A stretch of DNA of 64,000 bases from Sabethes cyaneus (GCF_943734655.1 NC_071355.1:20038268-20102267), one strand, 5' to 3'. Shown: positions 33,214-46,073, counted from the first letter of the stretch. Program-made: numbers and translations. The notes: generated by a model from the sequence alone, not told the origin.

Positions 33214-35694
33214 AAGAAGCAAAAAAAAACACTATTTCGCGATTAGTTTACAAAACGAGTGCCGCGTACGCAGGAGAAAAGACCAACAGAACTGCGAAAC
33301 TGGCCCAGTTGCCGATCCGGTGACCTTTAACTTGCTGGCTGGCTGGCTCGGGGCGATTCCGTGCTGCCGCGGCCGCCGTCGTCACTAGGCAGGACTATTC
33401 TTTGTCGATCGACCCACCGACCGACCGACCGGCAGAAAGGTTAACCGCCCATTCAGGCACGGTGATTTAATAAACTGCGGTCCCGGTAATGCACCCTACT
33501 ACCGACCGACCAACCATAACCAACCAACGAAACAACCGAGTTAGTCAAGTGCACAAGATCGACTCGATCCTATAGAAGTGTAGTGGAGGAAAGGAGGGAG
33601 GGGGACCGAGAATCGTAACTAACATTTTAATGTGCGAAGAGAGGCACTTGGAGGAGGTCGATGGGAATGTTGCGCCCGTAACAAGTAGTCCCTCGGGGAA
33701 TGGGAAACTAAGAAAAGAAAAGAAGAAAAAAAACGCGCCGGCACCGACAACCGCCGGAAGCTAACCTACCTATAGGGAACGCAACGACGGGCCATAAAAT
33801 TGAATCTATTGGCTATTCTTTCATCGTTTATCAGTTGTTTGTTCATGACTTACTTTCCATTGTCGGGGTTGTGTTTTTCTATCTATAAGCTTTATTTGGG
33901 TTAGAATTCGGTATTGTTTCCATCTTCACGACCTACTTCACACTTCAGTTCGGTTCAGCTCAGTTTCAGTGTTTTTTTTGTGTTTTTGGGAATTTTCCCA
34001 TCGTATCGACCGACCGGCGGTAGATTGAAAACAGTGTAATCGCGTCTCAATGGTCAAATTTGTTTTGCCAGTAACTGATGTTTTCCGCTTTTTGGTTTTC
34101 ACAGCGCCCGCGGTCGTGGGCGGTCAGTCGGAAAACGTTTCATGGTGGTTTCAACGTTTCAATTTAGAAAGGGCGTTAAATGTCGAGACGTTTAATGTCA
34201 CAATTGTTATGGACCGACAAAGTGCAACGGAAAAGTCAGCCGTAACCCGGCAATTCAATTGCACAGCTAATATTTGCCTCGGAAAGCTTTCGATTTATTT
34301 TAATTAAATTTTGCGTTTGTACTGACTGACTGGCTGGCTGGCTGGTACAGTGTATCATCGCCGTTGGTTTTCCCCAGCTGGGATAGTCGGTCGGTCGGTT
34401 CGATCGGTACGTGTTTTCTAGCATTGAGATTGACAGAGGTGATCAAACACGCCAAAAGCATGTTGCTGTCAGTTCTGTGTGTGTGTGGTTTTCAGGGTGG
34501 ATTTCGCTGTGCGCTGCAATTTCCGTAACACCTCATCACCGCCGGTTGACCAATCAGGCAGCAGCTGGAGCACCTGTCATAGCCTTAAATCGACTACTCA
34601 TCGGCCGATAAGGTAAATGACGCTGGCCGTTCGGTTTGTCGTTCGGTGGAAAGTCGTTACAATCACACACCGGCCAACGACTGTGCCCACCTTCGGGCCA
34701 ATCGAGCCTAGCCATATGACTAACAATGTTTACGATTGCAACTTGTGACTAATGATGGAGAAGCCTACAGATCTTTCTTTCTATCGCCTCCCGGCTGTGC
34801 GCGTGTGCATGTGTGTGTGTGCGTACGTGTGTGTCCGTGTGTCCGAGCCAGTTAGTTCGGGGCGATTGTCGCCGGTGTGCCCGATTGGGGCTGCAACTTA
34901 ATTAAGTTGTACCACAGAGATTACTCTGCCTTATTCGTGGGCACCAGTAGAAAATGCTTTGCGCCGCGCCGCCGCAGCCGCCGCCGGGTTTAATCTTTTT
35001 TTTTCTCGCTCCTTACCGCCCGTTGCGTGTGCGTTTCGGTATTCGATTATTGCCTTCGTTCACGCCGAGGAGAGTTACGAAATCGAGTGGGAAATTGGAC
35101 TCCGGTTAGCATGAAAAGCGTGCATTTCTTGATAGTTTTGAATTTGTTTGTTTGCCTTTGTAACGACGTTTTATTGAGATGTTGAATCGATTGTTAGGAA
35201 AATATTGGGTCCAAAATAAAATGAACACTGTAGATCGCAATTAGCCATTTGTTCGTTTCAGAATAGCTTGGGATTTATTGAGGCAACTCGGCATAAACTT
35301 TGTTTAGCTTTTAATTATGTTAATTCATTTGAATTTTATTGTCATAATCATGAAGTGAAATAGACATTCATCATTTTATCCTACATTTTATGGCGGCCTC
35401 TAGAAGATTACAATCTTCAATAAAACGGTTACGCAGAGCTATACTAGAATATTGCTCAATACTGCAATGAAGTCTTCAGGAAATTGTAATTAATTCTTAA
35501 TCACGTATTTGCTTTCTGTCATTGTGCTTAAATGATTGAAAAATCACCACAAAACACACGCGAGCGTTGACTTGCAAATCTAGGTCCCAGTTACCAGTGA
35601 TTACGTCACATTAGAAGTTTATTGCGGCTTTGAGTCCTCTAACATTTTGGTAGTAGATGAAGTAGCCGAATGACCTGTATGGTTGCTTTAAAAA
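33214..35694. other. GC-richer low-repeat island, no gene found
   Basis: Includes GACCGACC runs near 33410-33435, GACTGACTGGCTGGCTGG at 34323-34345 and a (GT)n tract at about 34806-34842. No convincing exon beyond the 33.1-kb candidate, and no transposon, was found. Confidence 0.4.
34806..34842. repeat. (GT)n-rich microsatellite
   Basis: Imperfect GT/TG dinucleotide run with GTGCGTACGTGTGTGTCCGTGTG. Confidence 0.7.
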
Positions 35695-35798
35695 CACTCA
35701 AGTCGCTTTTTACGCGAAGGATACGTCCCGCGTAAATAAAAAACCGCGTAAATTCCGAAATTCGCGTAAAAATAGTCGCGTAAAAAGCAACTTCAGTG
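35695..35798. mobile_element. 104-bp MITE with GCTTTTTACGCG termini
   Basis: Left terminus CACTCAAGTCGCTTTTTACG and right terminus, reversed, CACTGAAGTTGCTTTTTACG match at all but two of 23 bases. The interior contains three more GCGTAAA motifs in alternating sense. No coding capacity. Flanking bases do not show a clear duplication. Confidence 0.65.
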
Positions 35799-37594
35799 TA
35801 TAAAAGTACGTTTACTAAAGACGGATGATTATTTGCGGTCCTTCACTTAATTGAAACTATATAAAACTGGCGAGAGACAACAATGCAAAACTTGTGAAAT
35901 TTAAGATAGTGTGTTCTCAGTATCGGAAATACAGTGGACTCTCGACAAAGTCATTTGTTCGGAAAAGTTAAGAGAATATTAGCTCTCAAGCCACGCTCTA
36001 AAAAAGGTAATTTTTCTTCCCTTATCTTCTCTGAGCTTTTGAATTTATTAGTTGTCCAAGGGTTCGATCACACACGTGTGTTTCCCTTATATATTTCTTC
36101 TTTATTTCGTCGGTTTATTGTCGCCATCCCATAGTTTCATAACAAAGTCGCATCATGACAGGGAATAAATGAAACTAATAGTTTGATTTTTGATAACTTG
36201 CTAAAAAAGCGCATACGTAGACTGAATTTAAATGAACTAGTTATTCTTTTGTGAGAGGGGAGTAAGTGGACGCGTACAGAATCATACATAAGTAAAAAAT
36301 AAAACACACCCGGTGGTGGAGGTAAGCCACCACACTTGCAGGAGCGACAGACGGCAACAGACTGCTGGTTTCTATCGCACTGACCGATTAGATAACAGAC
36401 TATTTTCTCAGCGGTAGAAACGAAGAGCACCCACACAAGAACAATATCGTCACCGAGAAAGTTTGTGGTGCGTGTGTGGAATGATAGAATTGGAAGAATG
36501 AAACAAGACTAGGGTCCAGCTGCCATCGAGCAGTTCCACGCCAAATCGTCCAAAAAAAGCTGAAATCTGAAATGAACCTCTTTGATTTGGATGAAACTTT
36601 ACAAACGTATTGGATAGGAGGAAATCTGCACTTTCCACAGGTTTTGGCGCCATTTTGATTCAAGACTCATTTTTAAAAAGGGCGTATTTATTTTCATGTG
36701 TATTATGTTTGAAAGATTTTATCTCGAAAACTGTAGATTTTACAAAAATTATGTCCAAAAAAAGTTGTAGAAAATTGATTTCTGAACATAAAAAATATGC
36801 ACTGAAAAAAATATTTTACCAATTTCTCAAAAATTTGAAAATAAAACTTAAAATTAAAATATCAAAATACCATTTTTGAAAATTTTTAAATATTTTTTGG
36901 AAAACATAGAAGTATATAATTTGCAACCTTTTTTTAAATTGGGATTTTTCAAGTAATATATGAATTTGTCATTCAAATAACAATTCTGTATGTTATTTAC
37001 AACAAAATTTGTCATCATAATTGTTTTTCTAAACGTAGCCGTTTTCGAGATTTTCGAAGAAAAAGTTGGATTTATTTTAATTTTTTGTTGTTAAACACGT
37101 CTTTTCAATATGTTACTACAGTTGCTCCACAGTTTCTATAAAATTTCTAATAACTACATTTAATTTCCTACAGCTTATCCGCATACACCTTATTGATTCA
37201 ACCTTTCGCTTTCGAGTTGTGGGTGTTTTGAAAACTGTATTCGAAAAAACTGGACACGATGATTAGTTAGTAACTTTTTACCGCGTGAGTAAACATAACA
37301 GAAATTTTGACTAAAAATAGTTGAAAAGTATGTTGTTTATATCGGAGTTTTACCAAAATAGATTAAGAGAATACAGTGATATCTTTGGAACAAGAGAAAG
37401 CATACAAAAATTATTTGAATATTATTTTAATTACTTTTACATTATTTGCCACAAATGTTTCTTAAATAACATAGTTTAAACATTATTTGAGTAATCTGGA
37501 TTTTTCCTTCAAACTTGGAAAAAACTTGGAACACTTAGGGAAATCTTTTTTCGAACCTGAGTAGACACCCTGTGTACTTGAGAAGATTAGCGTG
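35799..37594. other. Unassigned AT-rich DNA
   Basis: No gene or recognised transposon was found. The AT-rich section 36650-37500 includes many AAAATTT runs and borders the GAGTA satellite. Confidence 0.45.
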
Positions 37595-39488
37595 GAGTAG
37601 AGTAGAGTAGAGTAGAGTAGAGTAGAGTAGAGTAGAGTAGAGTAGAGTAGAGTAGAGTAGAGTAGAGTAGAGTAGAGTAGAGTAGAGTAGAGTAGAGTAG
37701 AGTAGAGTAGAGTAGAGTAGAGTAGAGTAGAGTAGAGTAGAGTAGAGTAGAGTAGAGTAGAGTAGAGTAGAGTAGAGTAGAGTAGAGTAGAGTAGAGTAG
37801 AGTAGAGTAGAGTAGAGTAGAGTAGAGTAGAGTAGAGTAGAGTAGAGTAGAGTAGAGTAGAGTAGAGTAGAGTAGAGTAGAGTAGAGTAGAGTAGAGTAG
37901 AGTAGAGTAGAGTAGAGTAGAGTAGAGTAGAGTAGAGTAGAGTAGAGTAGAGTAGAGTAGAGTAGAGTAGAGTAGAGTAGAGTAGAGTAGAGTAGAGTAG
38001 AGTAGAGTAGAGTAGAGTAGAGTAGAGTAGAGTAGAGTAGAGTAGAGTAGAGTAGAGTAGAGTAGAGTAGAGTAGAGTAGAGTAGAGTAGAGTAGAGTAG
38101 AGTAGAGTAGAGTAGAGTAGAGTAGAGTAGAGTAGAGTAGAGTAGAGTAGAGTAGAGTAGAGTAGAGTAGAGTAGAGTAGAGTAGAGTAGAGTAGAGTAG
38201 AGTAGAGTAGAGTAGAGTAGAGTAGAGTAGAGTAGAGTAGAGTAGAGTAGAGTAGAGTAGAGTAGAGTAGAGTAGAGTAGAGTAGAGTAGAGTAGAGTAG
38301 AGTAGAGTAGAGTAGAGTAGAGTAGAGTAGAGTAGAGTAGAGTAGAGTAGAGTAGAGTAGAGTAGAGTAGAGTAGAGTAGAGTAGAGTAGAGTAGAGTAG
38401 AGTAGAGTAGAGTAGAGTAGAGTAGAGTAGAGTAGAGTAGAGTAGAGTAGAGTAGAGTAGAGTAGAGTAGAGTAGAGTAGAGTAGAGTAGAGTAGAGTAG
38501 AGTAGAGTAGAGTAGAGTAGAGTAGAGTAGAGTAGAGTAGAGTAGAGTAGAGTAGAGTAGAGTAGAGTAGAGTAGAGTAGAGTAGAGTAGAGTAGAGTAG
38601 AGTAGAGTAGAGTAGAGTAGAGTAGAGTAGAGTAGAGTAGAGTAGAGTAGAGTAGAGTAGAGTAGAGTAGAGTAGAGTAGAGTAGAGTAGAGTAGAGTAG
38701 AGTAGAGTAGAGTAGAGTAGAGTAGAGTAGAGTAGAGTAGAGTAGAGTAGAGTAGAGTAGAGTAGAGTAGAGTAGAGTAGAGTAGAGTAGAGTAGAGTAG
38801 AGTAGAGTAGAGTAGAGTAGAGTAGAGTAGAGTAGAGTAGAGTAGAGTAGAGTAGAGTAGAGTAGAGTAGAGTAGAGTAGAGTAGAGTAGAGTAGAGTAG
38901 AGTAGAGTAGAGTAGAGTAGAGTAGAGTAGAGTAGAGTAGAGTAGAGTAGAGTAGAGTAGAGTAGAGTAGAGTAGAGTAGAGTAGAGTAGAGTAGAGTAG
39001 AGTAGAGTAGAGTAGAGTAGAGTAGAGTAGAGTAGAGTAGAGTAGAGTAGAGTAGAGTAGAGTAGAGTAGAGTAGAGTAGAGTAGAGTAGAGTAGAGTAG
39101 AGTAGAGTAGAGTAGAGTAGAGTAGAGTAGAGTAGAGTAGAGTAGAGTAGAGTAGAGTAGAGTAGAGTAGAGTAGAGTAGAGTAGAGTAGAGTAGAGTAG
39201 AGTAGAGTAGAGTAGAGTAGAGTAGAGTAGAGTAGAGTAGAGTAGAGTAGAGTAGAGTAGAGTAGAGTAGAGTAGAGTAGAGTAGAGTAGAGTAGAGTAG
39301 AGTAGAGTAGAGTAGAGTAGAGTAGAGTAGAGTAGAGTAGAGTAGAGTAGAGTAGAGTAGAGTAGAGTAGAGTAGAGTAGAGTAGAGTAGAGTAGAGTAG
39401 AGTAGAGTAGAGTAGAGTAGAGTAGAGTAGAGTAGAGTAGAGTAGAGTAGAGTAGAGTAGAGTAGAGTAGAGTAGAGTAGAGTAGAGT
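37595..39488. repeat. Perfect (GAGTA)n satellite, about 379 units
   Basis: 1894 bases of GAGTA with no visible interruption. On the minus strand (TACTC)n has no stop codon in any frame, which creates a 672-codon frame encoding repeated Tyr-Ser-Thr-Leu-Leu; this is a mathematical by-product, since 5 is not divisible by 3, and not a gene. Perfect homogeneity means very recent expansion or an assembly consensus effect. Confidence 0.97.
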
Positions 39489-39558
39489 CAATTTTTGTCA
39501 ATTTTTGTGATAATGCGATTATTTTATGTATTTTTCCGAGTTGCTAATCCGATTTTGT

Positions 39559-40351
39559 CAGTGTTGAATTTTGGGCTGACAAAATGGGGAAACTGCCAAA
39601 ATCGGGAAATTTTTTTTTCAAAATTTGTTTCAAAATTAAAGGCTTAAGACCTTGCAATATCTAAGACTTCTACTAAAAATTTAATTTAAACCTTCAATTG
39701 GTCAACCGAAAGCTCAATGAACCGGGCACAGCACACTGGTCCGGAAACTTTTTTGGTGCGCATTAGCTTTCAGCGGGAAAACTTGGTTTTAGGTTTATGG
39801 AACCTTTGGAAGAATTTCGTAAAATTAAAAGTTCTGTCGTCTAGTGGAAATCAAATTTTGATTAATCCCCCTAAAAGTGCAATAATAAATTTATTTTTCT
39901 TCAGTTTCAATATAACACATTGGTGTGTTCTGCAAAGTTTTACAGCATATTATTACAAGAAATTTTGCTGAAGACAGTAACCTTCTATCTCTTCAGCAAA
40001 GATGGAAAAATTCTATTTCTCATAAATCAAAAATCGTTAAAATAAGGTTTTCTATTTTAGCTGTTTTTGTAGGTGTTGTATAACTTTTTCTTGTTCTACA
40101 AAGTTAAACAAACAGTAAAACTGCACGATATTGCTGAATATAGTATACCTCTATGTTTGCTTGTTTAGGAACTATAGAACTTTTACTATAAAAATACCCT
40201 TATTTTGATCCCGAATATTATAAATTATTATAAATCATGTTTAAAAGCACAAAAGTTAAACCAAATTTATAGGCTGACCAAATCGGGATAAAAAGCTGAT
40301 AAAATCGGGGGTAGACAAAATCGGGAGCTGACAAAAACCGGAACATTACTG
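39559..40351. mobile_element. pogo-like MITE with subterminal GACAAAATCGGG repeats
   Basis: Left end begins CAGTGTTGAATTTTGGGCTG; right end, reversed, begins CAGTAATGTTCCGG and is followed by TA. Both ends carry repeated GACAAAATCGGG/GCTGACAAAA motifs (39575-39612 and about 40266-40340), in opposite sense. Such subterminal motifs are typical binding sites of pogo/Tc1-group transposases. No coding frame inside. The left TA is not evident, so the left boundary is approximate. Confidence 0.5.
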
Positions 40352-40798
40352 TATTAAGATTTATCGAATATCTGGTTTGTCGATTTATTCATTTTCAAAA
40401 TTTCCAATTTTCTAATGTTTTAACTTAGTTTTCTCTGTTTTTAAAATTGACTGATTTACTTGTTTATATATATTTTCTTATATTCTTCTGTTTTCAATTT
40501 TTAGTTTTCTGGCTTCCTAATTTCATTTTTTTTCAATTCATAAAAACATCCTGCATCATAAAATTTCAATTTTTACTGATTGTTCATCAATCTTCTTTCC
40601 GATTTCGGATTGTCCACGTGCTACAGTTCTAATTATCCTGAGTTTGAATAATCTGATTTTCCAATTTGTGCACTGGTGCTGTGACTGAGAAATTTTCCGA
40701 TTTTCCAGGATTTTGATTTCCAGACTTTCAAATTTGCTATGAATTTTATATTGTTCCGTCTTTCTAATTTGCCGATAGTCTGATTTTTTGTTTTAAGA
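40352..40798. other. T-rich unassigned DNA
   Basis: Low-complexity TTTTCAATTTT and TTTTCTG-like sequence without clear units. Confidence 0.45.
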
Positions 40799-41276
40799 TT
40801 AAGCCATTGCAAATCATTTTCAAAGTTTTTGCCACCCTCCCCCCCTTTGAATATTGGCTTGGAAATCGGGGGGCAAGCAAATAATTTGTAGGATAGTTTT
40901 TTTTTTATAAAATCAATTGTCTGTGGGCTCTACAGCCTGAAAAACTCGAAAAATGAGTGTACGAGTTGAGTTAACGCTTCTAGCACGAAATGGAAATGGA
41001 AGTTCAAACAGTGAAATTTCCGAAACTCGACCAAAAAAATATTCTTTCGTTTTTGTCTTTTTGTTCGTAGATATTTGCATGAAAAATTACAACGTATTTA
41101 TTAAAAGCAAGAATAGATTTGGTTTTAATGTTTAAATTGTAAGTAAAAATGCCTAAAATCCATTTTTTTTGCTCGATTAAAAAATTCTCTTTGTTTTATT
41201 TTCGAAGCCCCCCCCTCCCTTCAGTGGCCCAACACCGGAGGGACAAAAACTTTTTTATATATTTGTAATGGCCTAA
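40799..41276 (+). mobile_element. C-tract MITE, complete copy (478 bp)
   Basis: Terminal inverted repeats TTAAGCCATTGCAAAT and, reversed, TTAGGCCATTACAAAT. Subterminal C tracts lie at 40837-40847 (CCCTCCCCCCC) and about 41209-41217. It is the best complete copy of the family at 27233-27990 and 28691-28857. The interior is AT-rich and non-coding. Confidence 0.75.
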
Positions 41277-41609
41277 TATATTTTTTATTCTCTGAATTTT
41301 TAATTTGCTACTGTTTTGCTGATGTTTCTCTGTTTGATTTTTCCGATTATCTGATTTGCTCTTTATTGTGCGATATTTTTGTTTTCGGTTTGTTTCTTGT
41401 TTCTGTTTTCCGCTTTCAGCATTTCGTTTTCTGTTTTATGTTTTCAGATCAGCTTCAAGCTTTCAGTTTTATGTTTTCAGTTTTCAGTTTTCAGTTTTCT
41501 GTTTTCAGCTTTCAGTTTGTAGTTTTCTTTTTACAGTTTACTGTTTAATGTTTTCTGTTTTCTTTTTTCTGTTATCTATTTTCTGCTTTATATTTCCTGC
41601 TTTCTGTTT
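41277..41609. repeat. Degenerate TTTTCTGTTTTCAG array
   Basis: TTTTCAGTTTTCTG-type units, strongest at 41390-41600, of the same kind as at 28861-31035. It borders a C-tract MITE on the left and a palindromic element on the right. Confidence 0.75.
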
Positions 41610-41874
41610 GACTGAAGTTTTTGGAGCGTCTTAGTAGAATACGAAACCTAAAAAATAAAAAATAAGAAAACTTATCCAATTTAATTCTACTATGTGTATT
41701 TTATTCAATGACAGATACGTATTTCGCCTACGACTTGCAGGCTTCCTCAGTGTCTGTTTTCGAACACAGGCACTGAGGAAGCCTGCAAGTTGTAGGCGAA
41801 ATACGTATCTGTCATTGAATAAAATACACATAGTAGAATTAAATTGGATAAGTTTTCTTATTTTTTATTTTTTA
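41610..41874. mobile_element. Palindromic element with about 104-bp arms
   Basis: Arms 41650-41753 and 41771-41874 are almost exact inverse copies containing GACAGATACGTATTTCGCC and GCAGGCTTCCTCAGTG; the centre is TCTGTTTTCGAACACAGG. The left side has an extra unpaired lead, GACTGAAGTTTTTGGAGCG, also found at 8749. Transcripts from either strand would fold into a long hairpin. Confidence 0.8.
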
Positions 41875-42480
41875 TGTTTTCTGTTTAATTTTTTTCTGCT
41901 GTTTTTTGCATGTTTCTTGTTACTTGTTACTTGGGTTCTTGTTTGCTCTTTATTCTTTGTTTCTTGTTTCTTGTAACTTGGCTGTTGATCTTTCTTCATT
42001 TTTGCAATAATTTTCGTTCTACATTTTCGTAGTTGTTTAATTCTAAAACATCTTTGAAATTAATTTTTTTACTGACTTTCCCATGCTTTTCTTAAAGGTA
42101 TATTCTCGATACGTGCAAAAGTGGATGAAAGGAAAAACCATACGTTTTATTAAATGAAATTGCAACGAAACTAAAAGAGATAGGCGTTCCACATCAAAGA
42201 ACGGTACCTGAGCTTCAAATTGGTAAATAAATGCCATCAGTTTTATCACACCTTTTTAGGAACAATTTGAAAAAAAAAACGCCTTGAGAAACAGTTATTT
42301 TCAACCTTTTTACTTCTAAAAAGTAACTAAATTTCATGAAGTAGGAGGTTTAAGACCAATTTTCAGTACAAAATTTTCTCAGCTTTCGAATGAAAGTAAC
42401 AGAATGAAAGCACCTGAGCTACTGTAAGGTAAACAAAACCGTAAGCTCAAAATGTTTAATAACTCTGTAACGAATGAGAT
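41875..42480. other. Unassigned AT-rich DNA
   Basis: The first 100 bases are TTCTTGTTTC-like low complexity; nothing recognised after that. Confidence 0.4.
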
Positions 42481-42970
42481 TTGATCATATGCGTAGAAGG
42501 ATTTTGTTCATCAAATGGGGTCCTCTGTCACCTCCCGGAATATCTACTCTAAGCTACCTAACACTCTGCATAAAACTGGCTACGAGGATACAATGTTTTT
42601 TTCTGTTTGCCAGGCGGAGAGTAGGATGTGTTCTAGCTCGAACGTGTGGGAAGCGGTCAATGCGGCTGCTACCCAGATTGTACTTGAGCCGATCAATGGC
42701 AAATAAACAGCCTAACTACCATAGTCCAGTAGTTATCTAAGCGAGTGCGTTAAGCACAATAGCCCTGAAGTAATACCGATAAGGTGGTGCGGGGGGGGGG
42801 GGGGGGATTGAAGCTCAGACTCGAGTAAGGTTTTAGTGGGTCGGGATCCTCACGCCTCATTAGGAGGGTCGGGATACCTAAACCCCACTCCCTGAGTTGT
42901 TTTCTCAGGTGTCTGATAGTACTGTATCTTCTAAAGTGCTCGCAGATTTCCCTACTCATAAAAAAGGCGG
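42481..42970 (+). other. Possible decayed retroelement segment with G17 tract
   Basis: This is compositionally distinct from its flanks. One plus frame reads VWEAVNAAATQIVLEPINGK and a stop. After it comes GC-rich non-coding DNA with a run of about 17 G (42790-42806) and GGGTCGGGAT repeated at 42839 and 42867. It looks like the 3' end of a LINE but I cannot assign it. Confidence 0.25.
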
Positions 42971-45900
42971 AGAGTAAAAAAAGGACTGCAACGAAAAAGC
43001 TCTACAGGAAAAAGGTGTTGAGTCCTCTTACATTCTGATAATAGATTCGAAAATTAGAGAGCGACCCTTGAATAACTGCCAGCAATCGAATGGTAGAAAA
43101 AATAGGCAATTATTCGTCGTAATGTGTCCGTAACAGTGATTCCTGGCAACGATTGCCATAAACTGTGCTGCAAGGTCTGACGGTGACTTCTGATGACCAA
43201 TTATGGAAAAATAATTGATGAATAACAGAATGGCTGAAGTTGCAGATTCGGCAAATTAGATTTATCTTTCATCTTTGTCTTTGTACTATTTGCGATCATT
43301 TTTCTGCACAATTTAACTAAAATTTTACTATTTGTTTTTTGAGCGTAATGTATCTTTCCAAGACTTTGCTAGGTGAAGTTTCAATAAGAAAAAGGGCAAA
43401 CCGAGACCAGCAAACCAGGTTTAGTAGCAAACCTTTAAAACAAGATCCCAAACATACTCTGCATAATACAACCATCCAACACGCGAAAGCCCTTCTCGAG
43501 CCGACAGCTAATGCAGCTAATTTGTAAAAAATGTGTTAATTTCCGAAAAACTACAACAATAATCGCTACTTTTGCTTCTCGGCTTTCGCCTGGCTGTTGG
43601 TTGGTTGGCGGTTGCTTTTCGCCTTCAACCGTGCCTCGGCAGGCAAGCAACCGAACGAACGAACGAACAACTGTTCGCATTAATAAACATCGCGTTTTTC
43701 GTTTGCTCTCGGTGGTCCCGTCCCGGCCTGGCCTGTTGGTAGTCCGCGCGCGGTTTCACGATGCACGAACAAAAGTAGTGGAAGCGAACAACAAAGCCTG
43801 ATAACAACCACCCATCCCCCCCTCCTCTCCTCCGCCACCTGTGGGGTACAGATTGCAGTCGTCCACCACCCGCGCACACTACACACTCGGTAGCTCGTAG
43901 CTCATTCCGAAAAATGTTTAGAGAGCTATTTAATAAATACGATTAATTAATTAGCGAGAAAATGCTTAATTAAATTATTAAATGAACAATTCATAATCGT
44001 CCACTCGACTTTTCAGGAGAGTGTTGTTGTTTTTATTTTTATTTTTGTTTCCTTTATTTCTGCGTTTTGTTTTGTGCTGTGTTTAAGCAAGCGTTCACAT
44101 GCCATACGTTTCGGAAGCTGAATATTGAAGGAGTTGGTACCCCCGGCCAGTACTGATCCGTCCTTTCGAATTTCACTGATGTGGTTAATTTAAACATACT
44201 TTTGGTAGAATTTAAAACTCTTAAAAGTTGTAAAAACCTGTATTAAAACAATTTTTGGTAGGATAAAATGTAAAAGGTTAACTGATTATTTCGTTCCGGA
44301 TGAGAATGAACAGTGCCTGGACAACAATAATAATTCAACTTCAAAATAAATTTCCAACCAACAGATAACAATCGGATGATGTCAAACCTGATAATTGGCA
44401 AAATCAACCACCTTCGGCATTGAAGGCTTTTGTTTCAAACCTAGTGCACAAAAATACTTTTATATTGGATACCAATAAATCCCCCGCAGTCACGTTAGAA
44501 AGTAATAGGCCCCATAAAGTGGAGTACATTACCACCTTGCGAGGCCGACACAGGAAGCCTTTTGGCACAGGTTTCCAAATACCTGCACGGGCGGACACGG
44601 GGAGTTCGCAACAACAACAACAACAAAATATATAGAGGCAAAAACAAAATCGAAACCGAAAAAAAGTAAAAATCGATCGTAAAACGGAAAACCGTCAGGC
44701 CCGTTTCGCCTCCTCGTCTCGCCTCGCCCTAACTGGTCTAAGCCTAACTATCTGGGCTAGTTTGAGTTATGAGAGGTAAATAATCGACCGGCGCGGTTGC
44801 CTATTCGGTGGGATGATTTACGATTTTCCATCGGCTTTTATTGTTTATTGAAATTTACTTCGCGACTGGTGCTGCTGTTGGAGCTGGTGCTGCTGCTGCC
44901 GCCGCCGTAGTCGCTACTGCTGGCAGTGGCTTTGGGAGCGGCTTTGTAGCCAACCGATCAATCGAACGAACGATCGATTGGTCGATCCCTCCTTGGTTGT
45001 CGCGGTAAGTGTGGCTATTATTAAATACTCATTTTCGCTAGAATTTTGCTCCGTTCCACCGCCCACGTGGCGTGCCGTCGCCGGTGCCTACTATTATTAG
45101 ATCGACTGAAGAGGCTTGCCAAATTGGTTCACTTTGCGGTGAAGTTGAACGACGATCGTTAGGCAGCAGGCGTTGGTTATCACACTAATTAGCTTCATTC
45201 GATTGAACGAGCAGCTAATAAAACCTTTTAAGTGGGTATAAGTAATCATGCTGTCCGTTCTCTCTCTCTGGGGTTGCATCAACCCGCGTGCCAGGCGCAG
45301 GTGTCGGTTTTGTTTGCTGTTGCTGCGGTCTCCGAAAAGGGCATGCCCAGAACAAAGATGGCACTGATCGAAACAGGCCACGATGATTGTCACTAATTAG
45401 CATCTAGCGCAGTGCTAGAAACTGTCGTAGCTTGGCTGGAGCTGACTGGAAACCAAGGGGGCGAAAGGGGCGGCAGCTCGTGAGCTCAATTTGTGTGGCC
45501 TAATGATTAATGGTGCAGATTGCGGATGGGTTTGAATTTCCCTGTCATCGGTAGGTTAGGTACGTGTGACGCGGAGGCTCGCGGAAATTGTTTCGCCATA
45601 GCATGAGTGTCGTGAGTGAACGACAATGGCTTGCTTTGTGACAGTTATTGGCGATCTAGATCGATGGCGGACGCTTCAAGGATGTGAACCCGACACAGAC
45701 TGTTGTATACAGAGGCAGTAAATGCGACCGTGCCAAGTTTGCGATGACGGTTTGATGAATAAATATGACGATGCTGGATGGATGTTCAGAGTAGTACTTT
45801 TCAAAAGGCAAACGTATAACAATAAAGCTGCGCTTGCAGTGTTATGTTGAGTAGCTTACAATTCGAGAAAAGAAAAAATCTAGATTTTTTAAATAAGAGT

Positions 45901-45984
45901 TGTTTGCAAATCCGTTGCCGGAATACTTCCGAAATTATTACTATTCAGTTACATCTGAACGAACATTGACAAGAAGACATTTAT
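42971..45984. other. Mostly low-repeat DNA, no gene found
   Basis: 43500-45700 is GC-richer and contains GAACGAACGAAC (43650s), AACAACAACAAC (44610-44628) and GCTGCTGCTGCC (44886-44900). ORFs on both strands (for example 43511-43801 and 45097-45393) lack domains. No splice-supported exon was recognised. Confidence 0.4.
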
Positions 45985-46055
45985 ACACTTCTTCCGACTA
46001 ATGGACCCACTTTTCAGAAGGTTTTTATAACCTCTTTAAGAATTAGGCTATAAGC
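45985..46055 (+). repeat. Dispersed repeat copy A, left piece
   Basis: The stretch ending in ATTAGGCTATAAGC matches the start of copy B (55570 onward, ending ATCAGGTTATAAGC). It is interrupted at exactly this point by the Jockey-type element and continues at 48994. Confidence 0.6.
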
Positions 46056-46073
46056 AGTCGAACCCAAACTGTG

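Noticed and set aside
37483..39501. 672-codon minus-strand frame of repeated Tyr-Ser-Thr-Leu-Leu
   Set aside because: It is the complement of (GAGTA)n, which has no stop in any frame. No start context, domain or composition supports a gene.
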